Positions 8,131 to 16,916 of a stretch of 64,000 nucleotides of DNA are shown one piece after another; position 1 is the stretch's first letter, and each line of letters begins with the position of its first letter. Source of the DNA: Aurantiacibacter spongiae (lineage in GTDB: Bacteria; Pseudomonadota; Alphaproteobacteria; Sphingomonadales; Sphingomonadaceae); the NCBI RefSeq assembly GCF_003815535.1, contig NZ_RPFZ01000001.1, forward strand, positions 1,922,001 through 1,986,000, read 5' to 3'. The position numbers were made by a program, and so were the translations under genes. The notes under the pieces are model-generated. The model saw only the letters and a program-made list of their open reading frames with translations. It did not search any database and had not been told where the DNA came from.

Positions 8131-9318
8131 ATGACGCGAACGAACGCAGACCCGGCCGACCCTGCCAGCTACACCGACCCGCCCCCTTTCCGGGGCAGCG
8201 CACACGGGGTCGATCTTGTCTTCTACCCCGCCGGGAAGGACCGAATGCGCGCTCTTGTGGAGCTGATTGAGGGCGCGCGGCAATCGTTGCAGGTCGCCTT
8301 CTACATCTTCGCCAAGGATGCGTCGGGCACCACCATCCGCGACGCCCTTGTGGCGGCGGCGAAGCGCGGTGTCGACGTATCGCTGATCGTCGATGGCTTC
8401 GGGGCGGAAGCGGATGAGGACTTCTTCCGCGAACTCACCGCCGCGGGAGGGCAGTTCTGCTGCTTTCTTCCGAAATGGTCGCGCCGCGCTCTGATCCGCA
8501 ACCATCAGAAGATCGTGATCGCCGACGACGAGCGCGCGATGCTTGGCGGCTTCAACGTGGAGGACGACTATTTCGCGCCGCCCGAAGCCAATGGCTGGAA
8601 CGACCTGGCGTTTTTCATCGAGGGCGGCGAACTGGTCGGGCAGGTTTCCGAATGGTTCGACGAACTCGTCGCCTGGACGAGCGACGACAAGGCCCAGTTT
8701 CGCGATATCCGTCGGCGCGTGCGCAAATGGGACGGCGGCAGACCGCCCGTGCAACTTCTGATCGGCGGGCCGACCAAGGGCCTGTCAAGCTGGGCGAAAT
8801 GCGTCAGCAAGGATCTCGACGAGGGCGAGAAACTGGACATGATGATGGCCTATTTCTCGCCCAACCGCGCGCTGCGCAAATGCATTCGCAAGATTGCCGG
8901 GAAAGGCCGCACCAATCTCGTACTCGCGGGCAAGAGCGACAACGCCGCGACCATCGGGGCGGCGCGCGCACTGTACCGAAAGCTGCTCGCGGCGGGGGCG
9001 AACGTCTACGAATTCATGCCGTGCAAGCTTCACACCAAGCTGATCGTGCTGGACGACGCGGTGTACATGGGCAGCGCCAATTTCGACATGCGCAGCCTGT
9101 ACGTGAACCTGGAGATCGTCGTACGGATCGAGGATGCGGCTCTCGCCGAACGGATGCGCGGCTTCATTCACGACAAGTTTCCGGCGTGTCAGCGGATCAC
9201 GCGCGAACTCGACGAGCGGCGCGGAGACATCCTTACCCGCGCGAAGTGGTGGGCGAGCTGGTTCCTGGTGACGGTGGTCGATTACAACGTCAGCCGGAAA
9301 CTCAATCTGGGACTGTAG
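8131..9318 (+). CDS. Phospholipase D-like / cardiolipin synthase-type protein
   Basis: The 395-aa protein carries two HKD signatures of the phospholipase D superfamily: [21 protein letters not shown] in the first half and [20 protein letters not shown] in the second. It therefore has both half-sites needed for phosphatidyl transfer or hydrolysis. The size and layout fit a cardiolipin synthase-like enzyme (ClsB/ClsC type), but the usual two N-terminal membrane helices of ClsA are missing. The start at ATG 8131 follows a purine-rich AAGGGGGG. It is divergent from rpoZ and convergent with dnaB, so it is probably monocistronic. The exact substrate is uncertain. Confidence 0.85.
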   Translation: MTRTNADPADPASYTDPPPFRGSAHGVDLVFYPAGKDRMRALVELIEGARQSLQVAFYIFAKDASGTTIRDALVAAAKRGVDVSLIVDGFGAEADEDFFRELTAAGGQFCCFLPKWSRRALIRNHQKIVIADDERAMLGGFNVEDDYFAPPEANGWNDLAFFIEGGELVGQVSEWFDELVAWTSDDKAQFRDIRRRVRKWDGGRPPVQLLIGGPTKGLSSWAKCVSKDLDEGEKLDMMMAYFSPNRALRKCIRKIAGKGRTNLVLAGKSDNAATIGAARALYRKLLAAGANVYEFMPCKLHTKLIVLDDAVYMGSANFDMRSLYVNLEIVVRIEDAALAERMRGFIHDKFPACQRITRELDERRGDILTRAKWWASWFLVTVVDYNVSRKLNLGL

Positions 9319-9334
9319 GCGAAGCGTTCCGCTG

Positions 9335-10870
9335 TCAGTCGAAATCGTTGCCGTTGCGGTAATCGTCCTCCGCAAGGTCGGAGAAACGGGTGATCTTCGG
9401 TTCGAATTTCAGGCGGACCTTGCCGGTCGCGCCGTGGCGCTGCTTGGCAACGATCAGCTCCGCCAGGCCGAAGACGCCCTCCATCTCCGCCGCCCACGCA
9501 TTGTGCGCGTCGTGAATCTTGGGGTCGTCGCTTTCGACCGGGCGTTTGGGTTCGCGCGCGGCGATGTAGTAATCCTCGCGAAAGATGAACCAGACCATGT
9601 CCGCGTCCTGCTCGATCGACCCCGATTCCCTGAGGTCCGACAGCATCGGGCGCTTGTCCTCGCGCTGCTCGACCGCGCGGCTGAGCTGCGAGAGCGCGAT
9701 GACCGGAACCTGCAATTCCTTGGCCAGCGTCTTGAGCCCGCGACTGATCTCCGAAATCTCGTTCACGCGGTTGTCCTGCGCTCGGCCCGATCCCTGAAGG
9801 AGTTGCAGGTAGTCGATCACGATGAGGCCAATGTCGTGCCGCCGCTTGAGCCGCCGGGCCCGCGTGCGCAGGGCGCCGATGGTGAGCGCCGGGGTGTCGT
9901 CGATATACAACGGCAATTCGGTAAGGCGCTGGCTCGCATAGGACAGCTTCTGAAAGTCGTCGCGACTGATCTTGCCCATGCGCAGCGCTTCCGAGGAAAG
10001 GCCCGCCTGCTCCGCCAGAATGCGCGTGGCGAGCTGATCGCTGGACATCTCGAGGCTGAAGAGGGCGACCCCGGCGCCAACCGATTTCTCGATCCCGTCC
10101 GCCTTGTCTCGCATGTAGCGGTCGGCACAGTTGAAGGCGATGTTGGTGGCGAGCGAGCTCTTCCCCATGCCGGGCCGGCCGGCAAGGATGATGAGGTCCG
10201 AATCGTGCAGCCCCCCGACCTTTTCGTTGACGGAGGACAGCCCGGTCGTCTTGCCCGAGACGTGACCACCCGAATTGATGGCGGTCTCGATCAGTTCGAG
10301 CGCCTTGCCCGTCGCGCCGCGGAAACTTTCCGCCTCGGACGTGCCGGTCGCGCCCTCTGCCACTTCGAACAGGCGAGCCTCGGCCTGCTCGATCTGGCGC
10401 ATGGGTTCGACGTCTTCCGACGTATCGAGCGCGTTCTCGACCAGGTCGCGGCCGACCGCGACCAGTTCCCGGAGCAGGGCGAGGTCGTAGATCTGCTGGG
10501 CCAGCTCGCGCGGATTGAGCAACCCCTGCCCGTCGGCAGTCAACTGCGCGAGGTAAGCGGTTCCGCCGAGTTCGGCCAGCGCCTCGTCAGCCTCGAAATA
10601 GGGTTTTAGCGTGACCGGCGTCACGACCATCTGGCGGTCGATCAGGACCAGGATACGCTCGAACACGCGGGCGTGCACCGGGGCGTAGAAATGGTCGGGC
10701 CGAAGGGCGACCATCAGTTCTTCCAGAACCCGGTTGTCGATCAGTACCGCACCCAGGAAGGCGGCTTCCGCCTCCAGATTGGCGGGCAGGGTGCGGCCCT
10801 CTCCCCTGTCGGTGGGCGCGGGCGAGATGCCGCCCCTGTCGGAACGGGTCAGGAGGTCTTGATCGGGCAT
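9335..10870 (-). CDS. dnaB: Replicative DNA helicase DnaB
   Basis: DnaB is the hexameric 5'-3' helicase that unwinds the fork and recruits primase. The 511-aa product has the N-terminal primase-interaction domain (about residues 28-135), a linker, and a RecA-type ATPase core with Walker A GRPGMGKS (231-238), VALFSLEM, LIVIDYLQLL as Walker B and AVEQREDKRPMLSDLRESG near the C-terminus. No intein or insertion is seen. The start at ATG 10870 (MPDQDLL) agrees with family length; frames extending to 11188 overlap the divergent UPF0262 gene. It is divergently arranged with the gene at 11020, with 149 bp between them. Confidence 0.97.
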   Translation of the reverse strand: MPDQDLLTRSDRGGISPAPTDRGEGRTLPANLEAEAAFLGAVLIDNRVLEELMVALRPDHFYAPVHARVFERILVLIDRQMVVTPVTLKPYFEADEALAELGGTAYLAQLTADGQGLLNPRELAQQIYDLALLRELVAVGRDLVENALDTSEDVEPMRQIEQAEARLFEVAEGATGTSEAESFRGATGKALELIETAINSGGHVSGKTTGLSSVNEKVGGLHDSDLIILAGRPGMGKSSLATNIAFNCADRYMRDKADGIEKSVGAGVALFSLEMSSDQLATRILAEQAGLSSEALRMGKISRDDFQKLSYASQRLTELPLYIDDTPALTIGALRTRARRLKRRHDIGLIVIDYLQLLQGSGRAQDNRVNEISEISRGLKTLAKELQVPVIALSQLSRAVEQREDKRPMLSDLRESGSIEQDADMVWFIFREDYYIAAREPKRPVESDDPKIHDAHNAWAAEMEGVFGLAELIVAKQRHGATGKVRLKFEPKITRFSDLAEDDYRNGNDFD

Positions 10871-11019
10871 GATCGCCCTTGTGCAAGAGCGCCGGCCCGC
10901 CGGCAATACGGTGCCATCGAAAATCGCGAGTGCGGGGATGTGGATAGCGGGGACGAAATTTCCCGGCCGATCATTCGCGATTGCAACATCACCCTCCCCT
11001 GGGCCAGAAGGGCCGCCCG

Positions 11020-11511
11020 ATGACCGACGCGCAGGACAACCGGATCGACACGATCTCGCTCGACGAGGCAACGGTTCTTGCGCGCAACGAGCAGATCGAG
11101 AAGGAGCGGGAAGTCGCCCTGCGCGATCTCGTCGAGGAAAACAGCTTCCGTCCGATTCGTGCGACGGGTAACGGGCATCGGGGGCCATGGCGCGTGCACC
11201 TGTCGGTCGTCGACGGAATGCTGGCCTGGCATCTGAAGGATCGCGATGGCGAGGATGCGGGCACGATCGGCTTGGGACTGGCCCGGCTGCGCCGCGTGGT
11301 GCGCGACTACTTCGCCATCTGCGACAGCTATTACAAGGCGCTTCGGCGTGCTTCGGCGCAGGAGATCGAGACGATCGACATGGCGCGACGCGGCATTCAC
11401 GATCGCGGGACGCGGCATCTGCTCGAATCGCTCGAAGGCAAGGTCGAAACCGATTTCGAAACCGCCAGGCGGTTGTTCACGCTGATCTGCGTTCTTCACA
11501 TCAAGGCCTGA
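11020..11511 (+). CDS. UPF0262 family protein (163 aa)
   Basis: The protein is highly similar in pattern to the alphaproteobacterial UPF0262 family: IDTISLDEATVLARNEQIEK near the start, FRPIRATGNGHRGPWRVHLS, LGLARLRRVVRDYFAICDSY and ETDFETARRLFTLICVLHIK at the end. It is soluble, with no signal peptide, and the function of the family is unknown. ATG at 11020 is preferred over 10981 because family members begin at this point. The next gene starts 11 bp after its stop, so the two are probably co-transcribed. Confidence 0.9.
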   Translation: MTDAQDNRIDTISLDEATVLARNEQIEKEREVALRDLVEENSFRPIRATGNGHRGPWRVHLSVVDGMLAWHLKDRDGEDAGTIGLGLARLRRVVRDYFAICDSYYKALRRASAQEIETIDMARRGIHDRGTRHLLESLEGKVETDFETARRLFTLICVLHIKA

Positions 11512-11522
11512 GGCGGGCGCGC

Positions 11523-12221
11523 ATGGGCAGGACACGCAGGAAAACCTGGCGCTGGCGTATCGCCGGCCTGGTGCTCCTCATCGCCCTGGTCGGCGCGGTA
11601 TGGGGGGGATGGCGCGCGCTGCACTGGCAGCCGCCGCGCTCCGAGTACCCGGTTCAGGGCGTTCTCGTCGGAGAGGCCGATGGGGACGTCGATTTCACCG
11701 CCCTGCGCGCCACCGGTGCCGATTTCGCCTATCTGGAGGCGAGCCGCGGAGCGAGCGGACGCGACGCGGATTTCCCGCGCAATCTCGATGCGGTAGGCGC
11801 CATCGGACTGCCGCACGGCGTGGTCCACGCCTACGACCCCTGCGTTCCGGCCGAGAGGCAGACGGCGAATTTCGTCACCATCGTTCCGCGCGACGCGACG
11901 ACGCTGCCACCTGTTATCGCGCTCGACAAGCTGGCCAGCGAATGCGGCGATCCGGTGATCGAGGCGGCGGTGGAAAGCGAATTGACGACCTTCATCAACC
12001 AGGTCGAAAATCATGTTGGTCAACCCGTCGTGCTCAAGATCGCGCCCACGTTCGAGGCGCGGTACGGCATCGCCACGCGCATCGAGCGCAATCTCTGGCT
12101 GGAGCGTGACTTCGTCCAGCCTGATTACGCAGGACGCCCGTGGACGTTATGGACGGCCAACACTCGCCTGATGGGGGAAGGGAATCTGACCGGTCTGCGC
12201 TGGGTGGTGGTCCAGCCCTAG
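11523..12221 (+). CDS. GH25-like lysozyme family protein, catalytic residues apparently lost
   Basis: The 232-aa product has a basic N-terminus and one membrane helix or uncleaved signal (residues 11-32), then a GH25 fold pattern: VQGVLVG, GADFAYLEASRG, DADFPRNLDAVGAIGLPHG, LPPVIALD and RPWTLWTANT. In active GH25 muramidases the second strand carries DxE (as in PPVVDLE) and an Asp sits near the start. Here those read ALD (133-135) and GVLVG. Both acid positions therefore look substituted, so the enzyme may be inactive or use other residues. It lies directly behind the UPF0262 gene and faces the periplasm. Confidence 0.75.
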   Translation: MGRTRRKTWRWRIAGLVLLIALVGAVWGGWRALHWQPPRSEYPVQGVLVGEADGDVDFTALRATGADFAYLEASRGASGRDADFPRNLDAVGAIGLPHGVVHAYDPCVPAERQTANFVTIVPRDATTLPPVIALDKLASECGDPVIEAAVESELTTFINQVENHVGQPVVLKIAPTFEARYGIATRIERNLWLERDFVQPDYAGRPWTLWTANTRLMGEGNLTGLRWVVVQP

Positions 12222-12237
12222 CCGGCCGTGGGATCGG

Positions 12238-13395
12238 CTAGTCGGTGTCCTCCTCGCCGAGCCATTCGGCCAGTGCCGCGAGACACTCGCGGCCCAGCAG
12301 CTTGCAGCGCTCCGGACTCCAGCCCTGAGCCGCGTCGGGCAGTTCGTCGTTGTCCTTGAAAGGCATTTCGAGCGTCATCGCGCAGGCGCCGAAACGCTCC
12401 GCGACCTGATTGGTGCTGATGGCGAGATTGGCCTTGCCGGCCGCCGACTTGGGATAGCCCTTCGCGGTCTGGAAGTCCGGGGTCCGGCGCGCGAGGATGC
12501 GCTGGTAGCGATACATCCGTTCCCCCTGTTCGTCGGTCCAGGAAGGAATGCCCTCGAACCCGGCGAGAAAGACCGCGGCAATGGCTTCGTCGCCGTGCAC
12601 ATCCATCGCGAAATCGACGCCGCTTTTATCCATCGCATTGCGGATGGCGAGCACTTCCGGCGATTTTTCGGGGCTGGGCGCGTCCCATTCGCGGTTGAGG
12701 TTCACCCCGTGGGCGTTGGTCCGCAAATGCCCGCGGAACGAGCCGTCGGGGTTGCAATTGGGGACGATATGCAACCGGCATCGCCGTCGCAGCGTGCGGG
12801 CGACGGGGTCGGCGGGATCGGTCAGCATTTCCAGCGCTCCCTCCATCCACCACTCGGCCATGCTTTCGCCGGGATGCTGGCGTGCGTAGAACCAGACCTG
12901 GGTCTCGCCTTCGCCCAGTTCCAGCATGTCGAGCGGCCGCCCGTCGAGAGTCTTGCCGATACGGCGCTGGCGCACTCCCTCGCTGCTTGCCGCCTCGGCG
13001 ATCAGATCGAGGTGCCGGTCGTAGGGATAGGGGGCGAAATAGGCGAAATAGGCCATGTCGGATACCGGGGTGTAGGTAACGGTCAGCGTTCCGCCCCCGG
13101 TATCCTTGTCGTATGTCGTGTCCGCGCGGCCCCAGAAGGCGCGGTCCTCGCTGACGCAGGCGCGGTAATTGGGCCAGCCCTCGGGATAGGCGCTTTCCTT
13201 CAACTGATCGATGACCAGCGTGACCTCGCGCCCGGCCGCATTGCCGACGCGAAAATGAAACCACTGCGCGAATTCGCTGTTGCGATCGCGCGGAATGCGC
13301 AGCCTCGCTTTGGCGCCGTCGATGGAAAGGACTTCGATATTGCCGCTGTCGAATGCGGAATCGATGATGATGTCGGTATCGTTCGTGTCTGTCAT
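12238..13395 (-). CDS. M14-type zinc carboxypeptidase (cytosolic carboxypeptidase-like)
   Basis: The 385-aa protein has an N-terminal beta-sandwich domain (about 1-125, with [19 protein letters not shown]) followed by an M14 peptidase domain. Zinc ligands are visible in RQHPGES (His, Glu) and in DVHGDE (His). [13 protein letters not shown] and GVNLNREW are substrate-pocket motifs, and the catalytic Glu is expected in LEMPFKD. This is the AGBL/CCP-like subfamily also found in bacteria, which removes C-terminal residues from proteins or peptides; the natural substrate here is unknown. There is no signal peptide, so it is probably cytoplasmic. Its ATG overlaps the stop of the upstream lipoprotein gene (ATGA). 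Confidence 0.88.
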   Translation of the reverse strand: MTDTNDTDIIIDSAFDSGNIEVLSIDGAKARLRIPRDRNSEFAQWFHFRVGNAAGREVTLVIDQLKESAYPEGWPNYRACVSEDRAFWGRADTTYDKDTGGGTLTVTYTPVSDMAYFAYFAPYPYDRHLDLIAEAASSEGVRQRRIGKTLDGRPLDMLELGEGETQVWFYARQHPGESMAEWWMEGALEMLTDPADPVARTLRRRCRLHIVPNCNPDGSFRGHLRTNAHGVNLNREWDAPSPEKSPEVLAIRNAMDKSGVDFAMDVHGDEAIAAVFLAGFEGIPSWTDEQGERMYRYQRILARRTPDFQTAKGYPKSAAGKANLAISTNQVAERFGACAMTLEMPFKDNDELPDAAQGWSPERCKLLGRECLAALAEWLGEEDTD

Positions 13396-13985
13396 TCTAC
13401 CTCGATAGTCTCACCGGAATTGCCGGGAAATCCCGCGAACAGCGCATCGGCGATTCGCGCGGCGGCCGCGCGGTCGTCGGCCATGTCGCTATTGACGGTG
13501 GCGGTCATGCTGGCGCGGCCCTCCCATAGATTGGTGCCACCCCCGGCGGGCCGGATGGCGACGGATATCTCGCGCAGGATACGCTCGGCGGGGCGCGGCG
13601 TCAGGTCGAGCCCTACGCCGACGCCCACGCCGGAGCCGTAGCTGCCCGTCGATCCGCCCACCCCGACATTGACCGGTCCGCGCCGACGTATCTCGTCGCC
13701 GACATAATCCTCGAACTGCACGCTCGCCACCTGTTGCGCGTTCTGCGCGACCACGCGGTATCCGAGCATTTCCAGTTCGCGCCGGACGGCATCCCGATAG
13801 ACGGAATATTCGAGGCTGTCGGCAGCTTCGCCGGGACCGGCGACCAGTTCGATCGTTCCCTGGCCGAGATAGGCCGGGGACGGGCCGACGAAGCGCGTCA
13901 CCTCGACCGGGGAAACGTAGGCGGGTGCGGCGCATCCGGCTGCGAGCAGCGGAACGACAAGGGCGGTCAGGGCGGATCTTCTCAT
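13392..13985 (-). CDS. DUF4136 lipoprotein (197 aa)
   Basis: A lipobox (LLAAGC) ends the signal sequence and predicts a lipid-anchored envelope protein. The mature part follows the DUF4136 pattern: [21 protein letters not shown], a Gly/Ser-rich middle ([20 protein letters not shown]), LWEGRA, and a C-terminal [16 protein letters not shown]. The closing FPGNSGET motif is shared with a second lipoprotein at 45734-46459, so these are paralogues. It is translationally coupled (ATGA) to the downstream carboxypeptidase, an odd pairing of an envelope lipoprotein with a probable cytoplasmic peptidase. The function is unknown. Confidence 0.82.
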   Translation of the reverse strand: MRRSALTALVVPLLAAGCAAPAYVSPVEVTRFVGPSPAYLGQGTIELVAGPGEAADSLEYSVYRDAVRRELEMLGYRVVAQNAQQVASVQFEDYVGDEIRRRGPVNVGVGGSTGSYGSGVGVGVGLDLTPRPAERILREISVAIRPAGGGTNLWEGRASMTATVNSDMADDRAAAARIADALFAGFPGNSGETIEVE

Positions 13986-14079
13986 GTGCCGCTAAACGCA
14001 CGAACGCCGCGCCGGTGCCTGGCCCCGCATCCGGTGGACGGTAATTGCCGGTTAGTCTTAACCTGCTAGGCACCGCGGC

Positions 14080-15087
14080 ATGAGCGAACCCATCCCCGTT
14101 CTCGTGACCGGCGGTGCCGGCTATATCGGAAGCCACGCCGTTCTCGCGCTGAGGGATCGCGGCTGGCCGGTCGCGGTCATCGACAATCTCACGACGGGTT
14201 TTCGTTTCGCGGTGCCTGACGACGTTCCGCTTCACGTGGGTGATATCGAGGACGCGGATCTGCTGGCACGCATCTTCGCCGAGCACGCAACCCGCGCGAT
14301 CATGCATTTCGCAGGCTCCATCATCGTGCCGGAAAGCGTGGACAATCCGCTCAAATACTATCGCAACAACACGGCGAAGAGCCGCGCGCTGATCGAGGCA
14401 GCGGTGCGGGCGGGCATACCGCATTTCATCTTCAGCTCGACCGCAGCGACCTACGGCATTCCCGACACGTCCCCGGTTGGCGAAGACAGCGCGAAGCGGC
14501 CGATCAATCCCTATGGCTGGTCGAAGCTGATGACGGAGCAGATGCTGGCCGATACCGCCGCGGCGCATCCCATGAATTACTGCGCGTTGCGCTATTTCAA
14601 CGTCGCTGGCGCCGATCCGCAGGCGCGCAGCGGGCAGTCGACCGCGGGCGCCACGCATCTCATCAAGGTTGCGGTCGAGGCAGCTTTGGGCAAGCGCGAC
14701 AAGGTGGCGGTGTTCGGCAGCGATTACGATACGCCCGACGGTACCGGCGTGCGCGACTACATCCATGTCAGCGATCTCGCGGCAGCTCACGTGCTGGCGC
14801 TCGAGGAACTGATGGCGAACCCGGAAACCTCGATGACCATGAACTGCGGATATGGTCGCGGGTTCTCGGTGCTCGAAGTACTCGACGCTGTGGACCGGGT
14901 AACGAACATGCGGATCGAGCGGGACTTCGCGCCCCGCCGGGCGGGCGATCCCGATTCGCTCATTTCCGATCCGTCCCGCATCAAGGCGGCGCTGCCGTGG
15001 CGACCGGCTTACGACGATCTGGAGACGATCGTCGCCCATGCGCTCGCCTGGGAGCGCCGGCTGGCTGACATTCGCCAGGAGGGTTGA
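14080..15087 (+). CDS. galE: UDP-glucose 4-epimerase
   Basis: GalE interconverts UDP-glucose and UDP-galactose for surface polysaccharide synthesis. The 335-aa protein is an extended short-chain dehydrogenase with the NAD motif TGGAGYIGSH (residues 11-20), the active-site segment SSTAATYG, and the catalytic pair in PYGWSK (Tyr, Lys). It also has the epimerase features ALRYFNVAGADP and GTGVRDYIHVSDLA. Length and motifs are complete. It lies alone, divergent from the DUF4136 gene, and is followed by the rpmJ promoter that begins at its own stop codon. Confidence 0.95.
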   Translation: MSEPIPVLVTGGAGYIGSHAVLALRDRGWPVAVIDNLTTGFRFAVPDDVPLHVGDIEDADLLARIFAEHATRAIMHFAGSIIVPESVDNPLKYYRNNTAKSRALIEAAVRAGIPHFIFSSTAATYGIPDTSPVGEDSAKRPINPYGWSKLMTEQMLADTAAAHPMNYCALRYFNVAGADPQARSGQSTAGATHLIKVAVEAALGKRDKVAVFGSDYDTPDGTGVRDYIHVSDLAAAHVLALEELMANPETSMTMNCGYGRGFSVLEVLDAVDRVTNMRIERDFAPRRAGDPDSLISDPSRIKAALPWRPAYDDLETIVAHALAWERRLADIRQEG

Positions 15088-15112
15088 CCTTCACCCGGCA
15101 CCGGACTATCCG
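15084..15112 (+). promoter_or_regulatory. Predicted rpmJ promoter
   Basis: TTGACC (15084-15089), a 17-bp spacer and TATCCG (15107-15112) lie immediately at the end of galE. Transcription would start near 15119, upstream of the hairpin at 15129-15154, so that hairpin would be part of the rpmJ leader. Confidence 0.5.
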
Positions 15113-15128
15113 CGCGCCTTGATTTTCC

Positions 15129-15165
15129 GGCATCGGAGACCCATCTCCGGTGCCGCTTGTTATTT
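15129..15165 (+). terminator. Hairpin with U-rich tail upstream of rpmJ (galE terminator and/or rpmJ leader attenuator)
   Basis: An 11-bp stem (15129-15139 with 15144-15154, one G-T pair, loop CCCA) is followed by GCTTGTTATTT. The stem ends only 29 bases before the rpmJ ATG, too close for a full promoter in between. It may terminate galE transcripts and also sit inside the rpmJ 5' UTR. Confidence 0.6.
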
Positions 15166-15183
15166 CGACGGGATAGAACAGTC

Positions 15184-15309
15184 ATGAAAGTCCGCAACAG
15201 CCTGAAGTCGCTGAAGAACCGCCATCGCGATTGCCGGGTGATCCGTCGTCGCGGACGTACCTACGTCATCAACAAGACCAACCGCCGCTTCAAGGCTCGC
15301 CAGGGCTGA
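15184..15309 (+). CDS. rpmJ: 50S ribosomal protein L36 (41 aa, zinc-ribbon-less form)
   Basis: The short basic protein begins [20 protein letters not shown], contains [21 protein letters not shown], and is the 41-residue form of L36 common in Alphaproteobacteria. Only one Cys remains, so the four-ligand zinc site of the classical L36 is absent. It is part of the large ribosomal subunit. It stands as its own transcription unit, with a promoter and a hairpin-bearing leader upstream and a probable terminator at 15353-15378 downstream. Confidence 0.95.
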   Translation: MKVRNSLKSLKNRHRDCRVIRRRGRTYVINKTNRRFKARQG

Positions 15310-15352
15310 AGTGCCGGGCCGCGACTTCGCTCGCGGCAGCCGGTCGAGGCGG

Positions 15353-15378
15353 GGCCTCCGGGCGACCGGGGGCCTTTT
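15353..15378 (+). terminator. Probable rpmJ terminator
   Basis: A 9-bp stem (15353-15361 with 15366-15374, one G-T pair) is closed by a GCGA loop and followed by TTTT. It ends two bases before the ATG of the downstream HAD gene. Confidence 0.6.
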
Positions 15379-15380
15379 GC

Positions 15381-16010
15381 ATGTCCGGCGTTGACGCCTC
15401 CGCGGTGCCGGCCGCCGTCGTGTTCGATGTCGGCATGGTCCTCTACCGCTGGGATCTGCGGTTGCTGTTCGGTCAATTGATCGAAGACGAGTCGGAACTG
15501 GACTGGTTCTGCGCCAACGTCGTCACGCCCGAATGGCATTTTCAGCACGACGCCGGCCGACCGCTGGATGAAATGGTCCCCGAACTGCAGGCGCGCCATC
15601 CCGACCATGCGCACGTCATCGAGGCCTACAGAACCCGTTTCAACGAGACGATTCCCGGCCCGGTCGAGGGCACCCATGCCATAGTTCGCCGCCTGACCGG
15701 CGCTGGCGTGCCGGTTTACGGCCTTACCAATTTCGGCGCGGAGTTCTGGGACGGCTTTCGCCCCGGCCAGGATATCTTCGACGGCTTCCGCGATATCGTC
15801 GTCTCCGGACGCGAGAAGGTGGCGAAGCCCGATCCCGAAATCTATGCCATCGCGGAACGCCGGTTCGGCCACCCGCCGGGCGAACTGTTCTTCATCGACG
15901 ACCGGGCCGACAACATCGCCGCCGCAAAGGCGCGCGGCTGGCACGGTCATCTCTTTACCGATTCGCGCACTCTCGAAGTGGCCCTTCGCAACGCCGGACT
16001 GCTTCCGTGA
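15381..16010 (+). CDS. HAD-superfamily hydrolase (209 aa)
   Basis: The haloacid dehalogenase motifs are clear: motif I as VVFDVGMVLYRWD (the usual DxD appears as DVG, where the second Asp is replaced by Gly), motif II as YGLTNF, motif III Lys in REKVAKPDP and motif IV in FIDDRADN. The family includes phosphatases and 2-haloacid dehalogenases. The loss of the second Asp of motif I is typical of the dehalogenase/epoxide-hydrolase-like branch rather than phosphatases, so dehalogenase-like or non-phosphatase activity is possible. ATG at 15381 comes directly after a hairpin-T tract, so its promoter position is unclear. The substrate is unknown. Confidence 0.82.
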   Translation: MSGVDASAVPAAVVFDVGMVLYRWDLRLLFGQLIEDESELDWFCANVVTPEWHFQHDAGRPLDEMVPELQARHPDHAHVIEAYRTRFNETIPGPVEGTHAIVRRLTGAGVPVYGLTNFGAEFWDGFRPGQDIFDGFRDIVVSGREKVAKPDPEIYAIAERRFGHPPGELFFIDDRADNIAAAKARGWHGHLFTDSRTLEVALRNAGLLP

Positions 16011-16116
16011 GCGAGCACGAAAACCTGTCCTGTTCCGAACGCCCTGACTGCTACCGGTTTGGATTTGTTGCGTTTCGATGTATCACGCGGCCTGCAAGGC
16101 ATAAGGCACGCATCGC

Positions 16117-16590
16117 ATGGCGACACGACAATCATTGCGCGACCTGACCAAATGCGGGCTGCCGCATGCGCTGGATGTGATGGGGGAGCGGTGGTCCTTC
16201 ATGATCCTGCGCGCGGCCTTCGCCGGGATCATCCACTTCGAGGAGTTCTCCTGCGAACTGGGTATCGCGCGAAACATTCTTTCCAATCGCCTCGCCAAGC
16301 TGGTTGAGCACGGTGTCATGCTGCGCGAGCAGTGCGAGGATGATCGTCGCAAGGTCGAATATCGTCTGACCGCGAAGGGGCGCGACCTTCTGCCGGCCAT
16401 GCTGGCCCTGCGCCAGTGGGGCGAGAAATACGGCGTCAACATCGCGCCTCACCTGACCCTGGTCGACAGCCGCGACCGGCAGCCGGTTGAACGCATCACG
16501 GTCCGCGCGCATGACGGGCGCGATCTCGCCTGGGAAGATCTCGACTGGGCGGAGACCGCCGAGCTTTCCCTGGACGAGGCAGGATCCTGA
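16117..16590 (+). CDS. HxlR-family winged-helix transcriptional regulator
   Basis: The 157-aa protein shows the HxlR pattern from its start: CGLPHALDVMGERWSFMILR, FEEFSCELGIARNILSNRL, KLVEHGVMLR and VEYRLTAKGRDLLPAMLAL. Members are dimeric DNA-binding proteins that often sense redox or reactive small molecules through the N-terminal Cys. A C-terminal extension of about 45 residues follows the winged helix. The effector is unknown, and no obvious target gene is adjacent apart from the small gene directly downstream. Confidence 0.9.
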   Translation: MATRQSLRDLTKCGLPHALDVMGERWSFMILRAAFAGIIHFEEFSCELGIARNILSNRLAKLVEHGVMLREQCEDDRRKVEYRLTAKGRDLLPAMLALRQWGEKYGVNIAPHLTLVDSRDRQPVERITVRAHDGRDLAWEDLDWAETAELSLDEAGS

Positions 16591-16631
16591 GCGAGGGGCC
16601 GCCCAAAACGCCCGACGGTCGTTACATCGTC

Positions 16632-16916
16632 GTGCGCGGACGCTTGTGGCGCGCAAGCAACCCCGATCTGCCAGAAGACAGGCGGCAGCGTCTCGTTGAT
16701 GATCTCATGGCCGCGCGGCGCGCGGTGCGGGAGGCGACGCAGACCGAGGACGAAGACGCGCTGCGAGCCGCGCGCCGGCGGGTCGATGCCGCCAAGCGGG
16801 AGCTGGGCGAACGCGGGCCGGTCTGGTGGGACGACGGCTCGCCGGACCTGAACCGGCACATGGCGGAGAACACCCCTTATGCAGACTGGTTTCGACACCT
16901 CGGCACGAACTCCTAG
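16632..16916 (+). CDS. Conserved hypothetical protein (94 aa from GTG; true start probably further upstream)
   Basis: From GTG 16632 the product is highly charged and helical (LPEDRRQRLVDDLMAARRAV, then RAARRRVDAAKRELGERG) and ends WFRHLGTNS. The open frame continues upstream and would add TPDGRYIVVRGRLWRA, which reads like genuine coding sequence. No ATG, GTG or TTG exists in that part, only CTG at 16587 overlapping the HxlR stop. Either CTG is used, or translation begins at GTG. The stop codon overlaps the stop of the convergent exporter gene (CTAG). No signal peptide or known domain is seen. Confidence 0.65.
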   Translation: MRGRLWRASNPDLPEDRRQRLVDDLMAARRAVREATQTEDEDALRAARRRVDAAKRELGERGPVWWDDGSPDLNRHMAENTPYADWFRHLGTNS

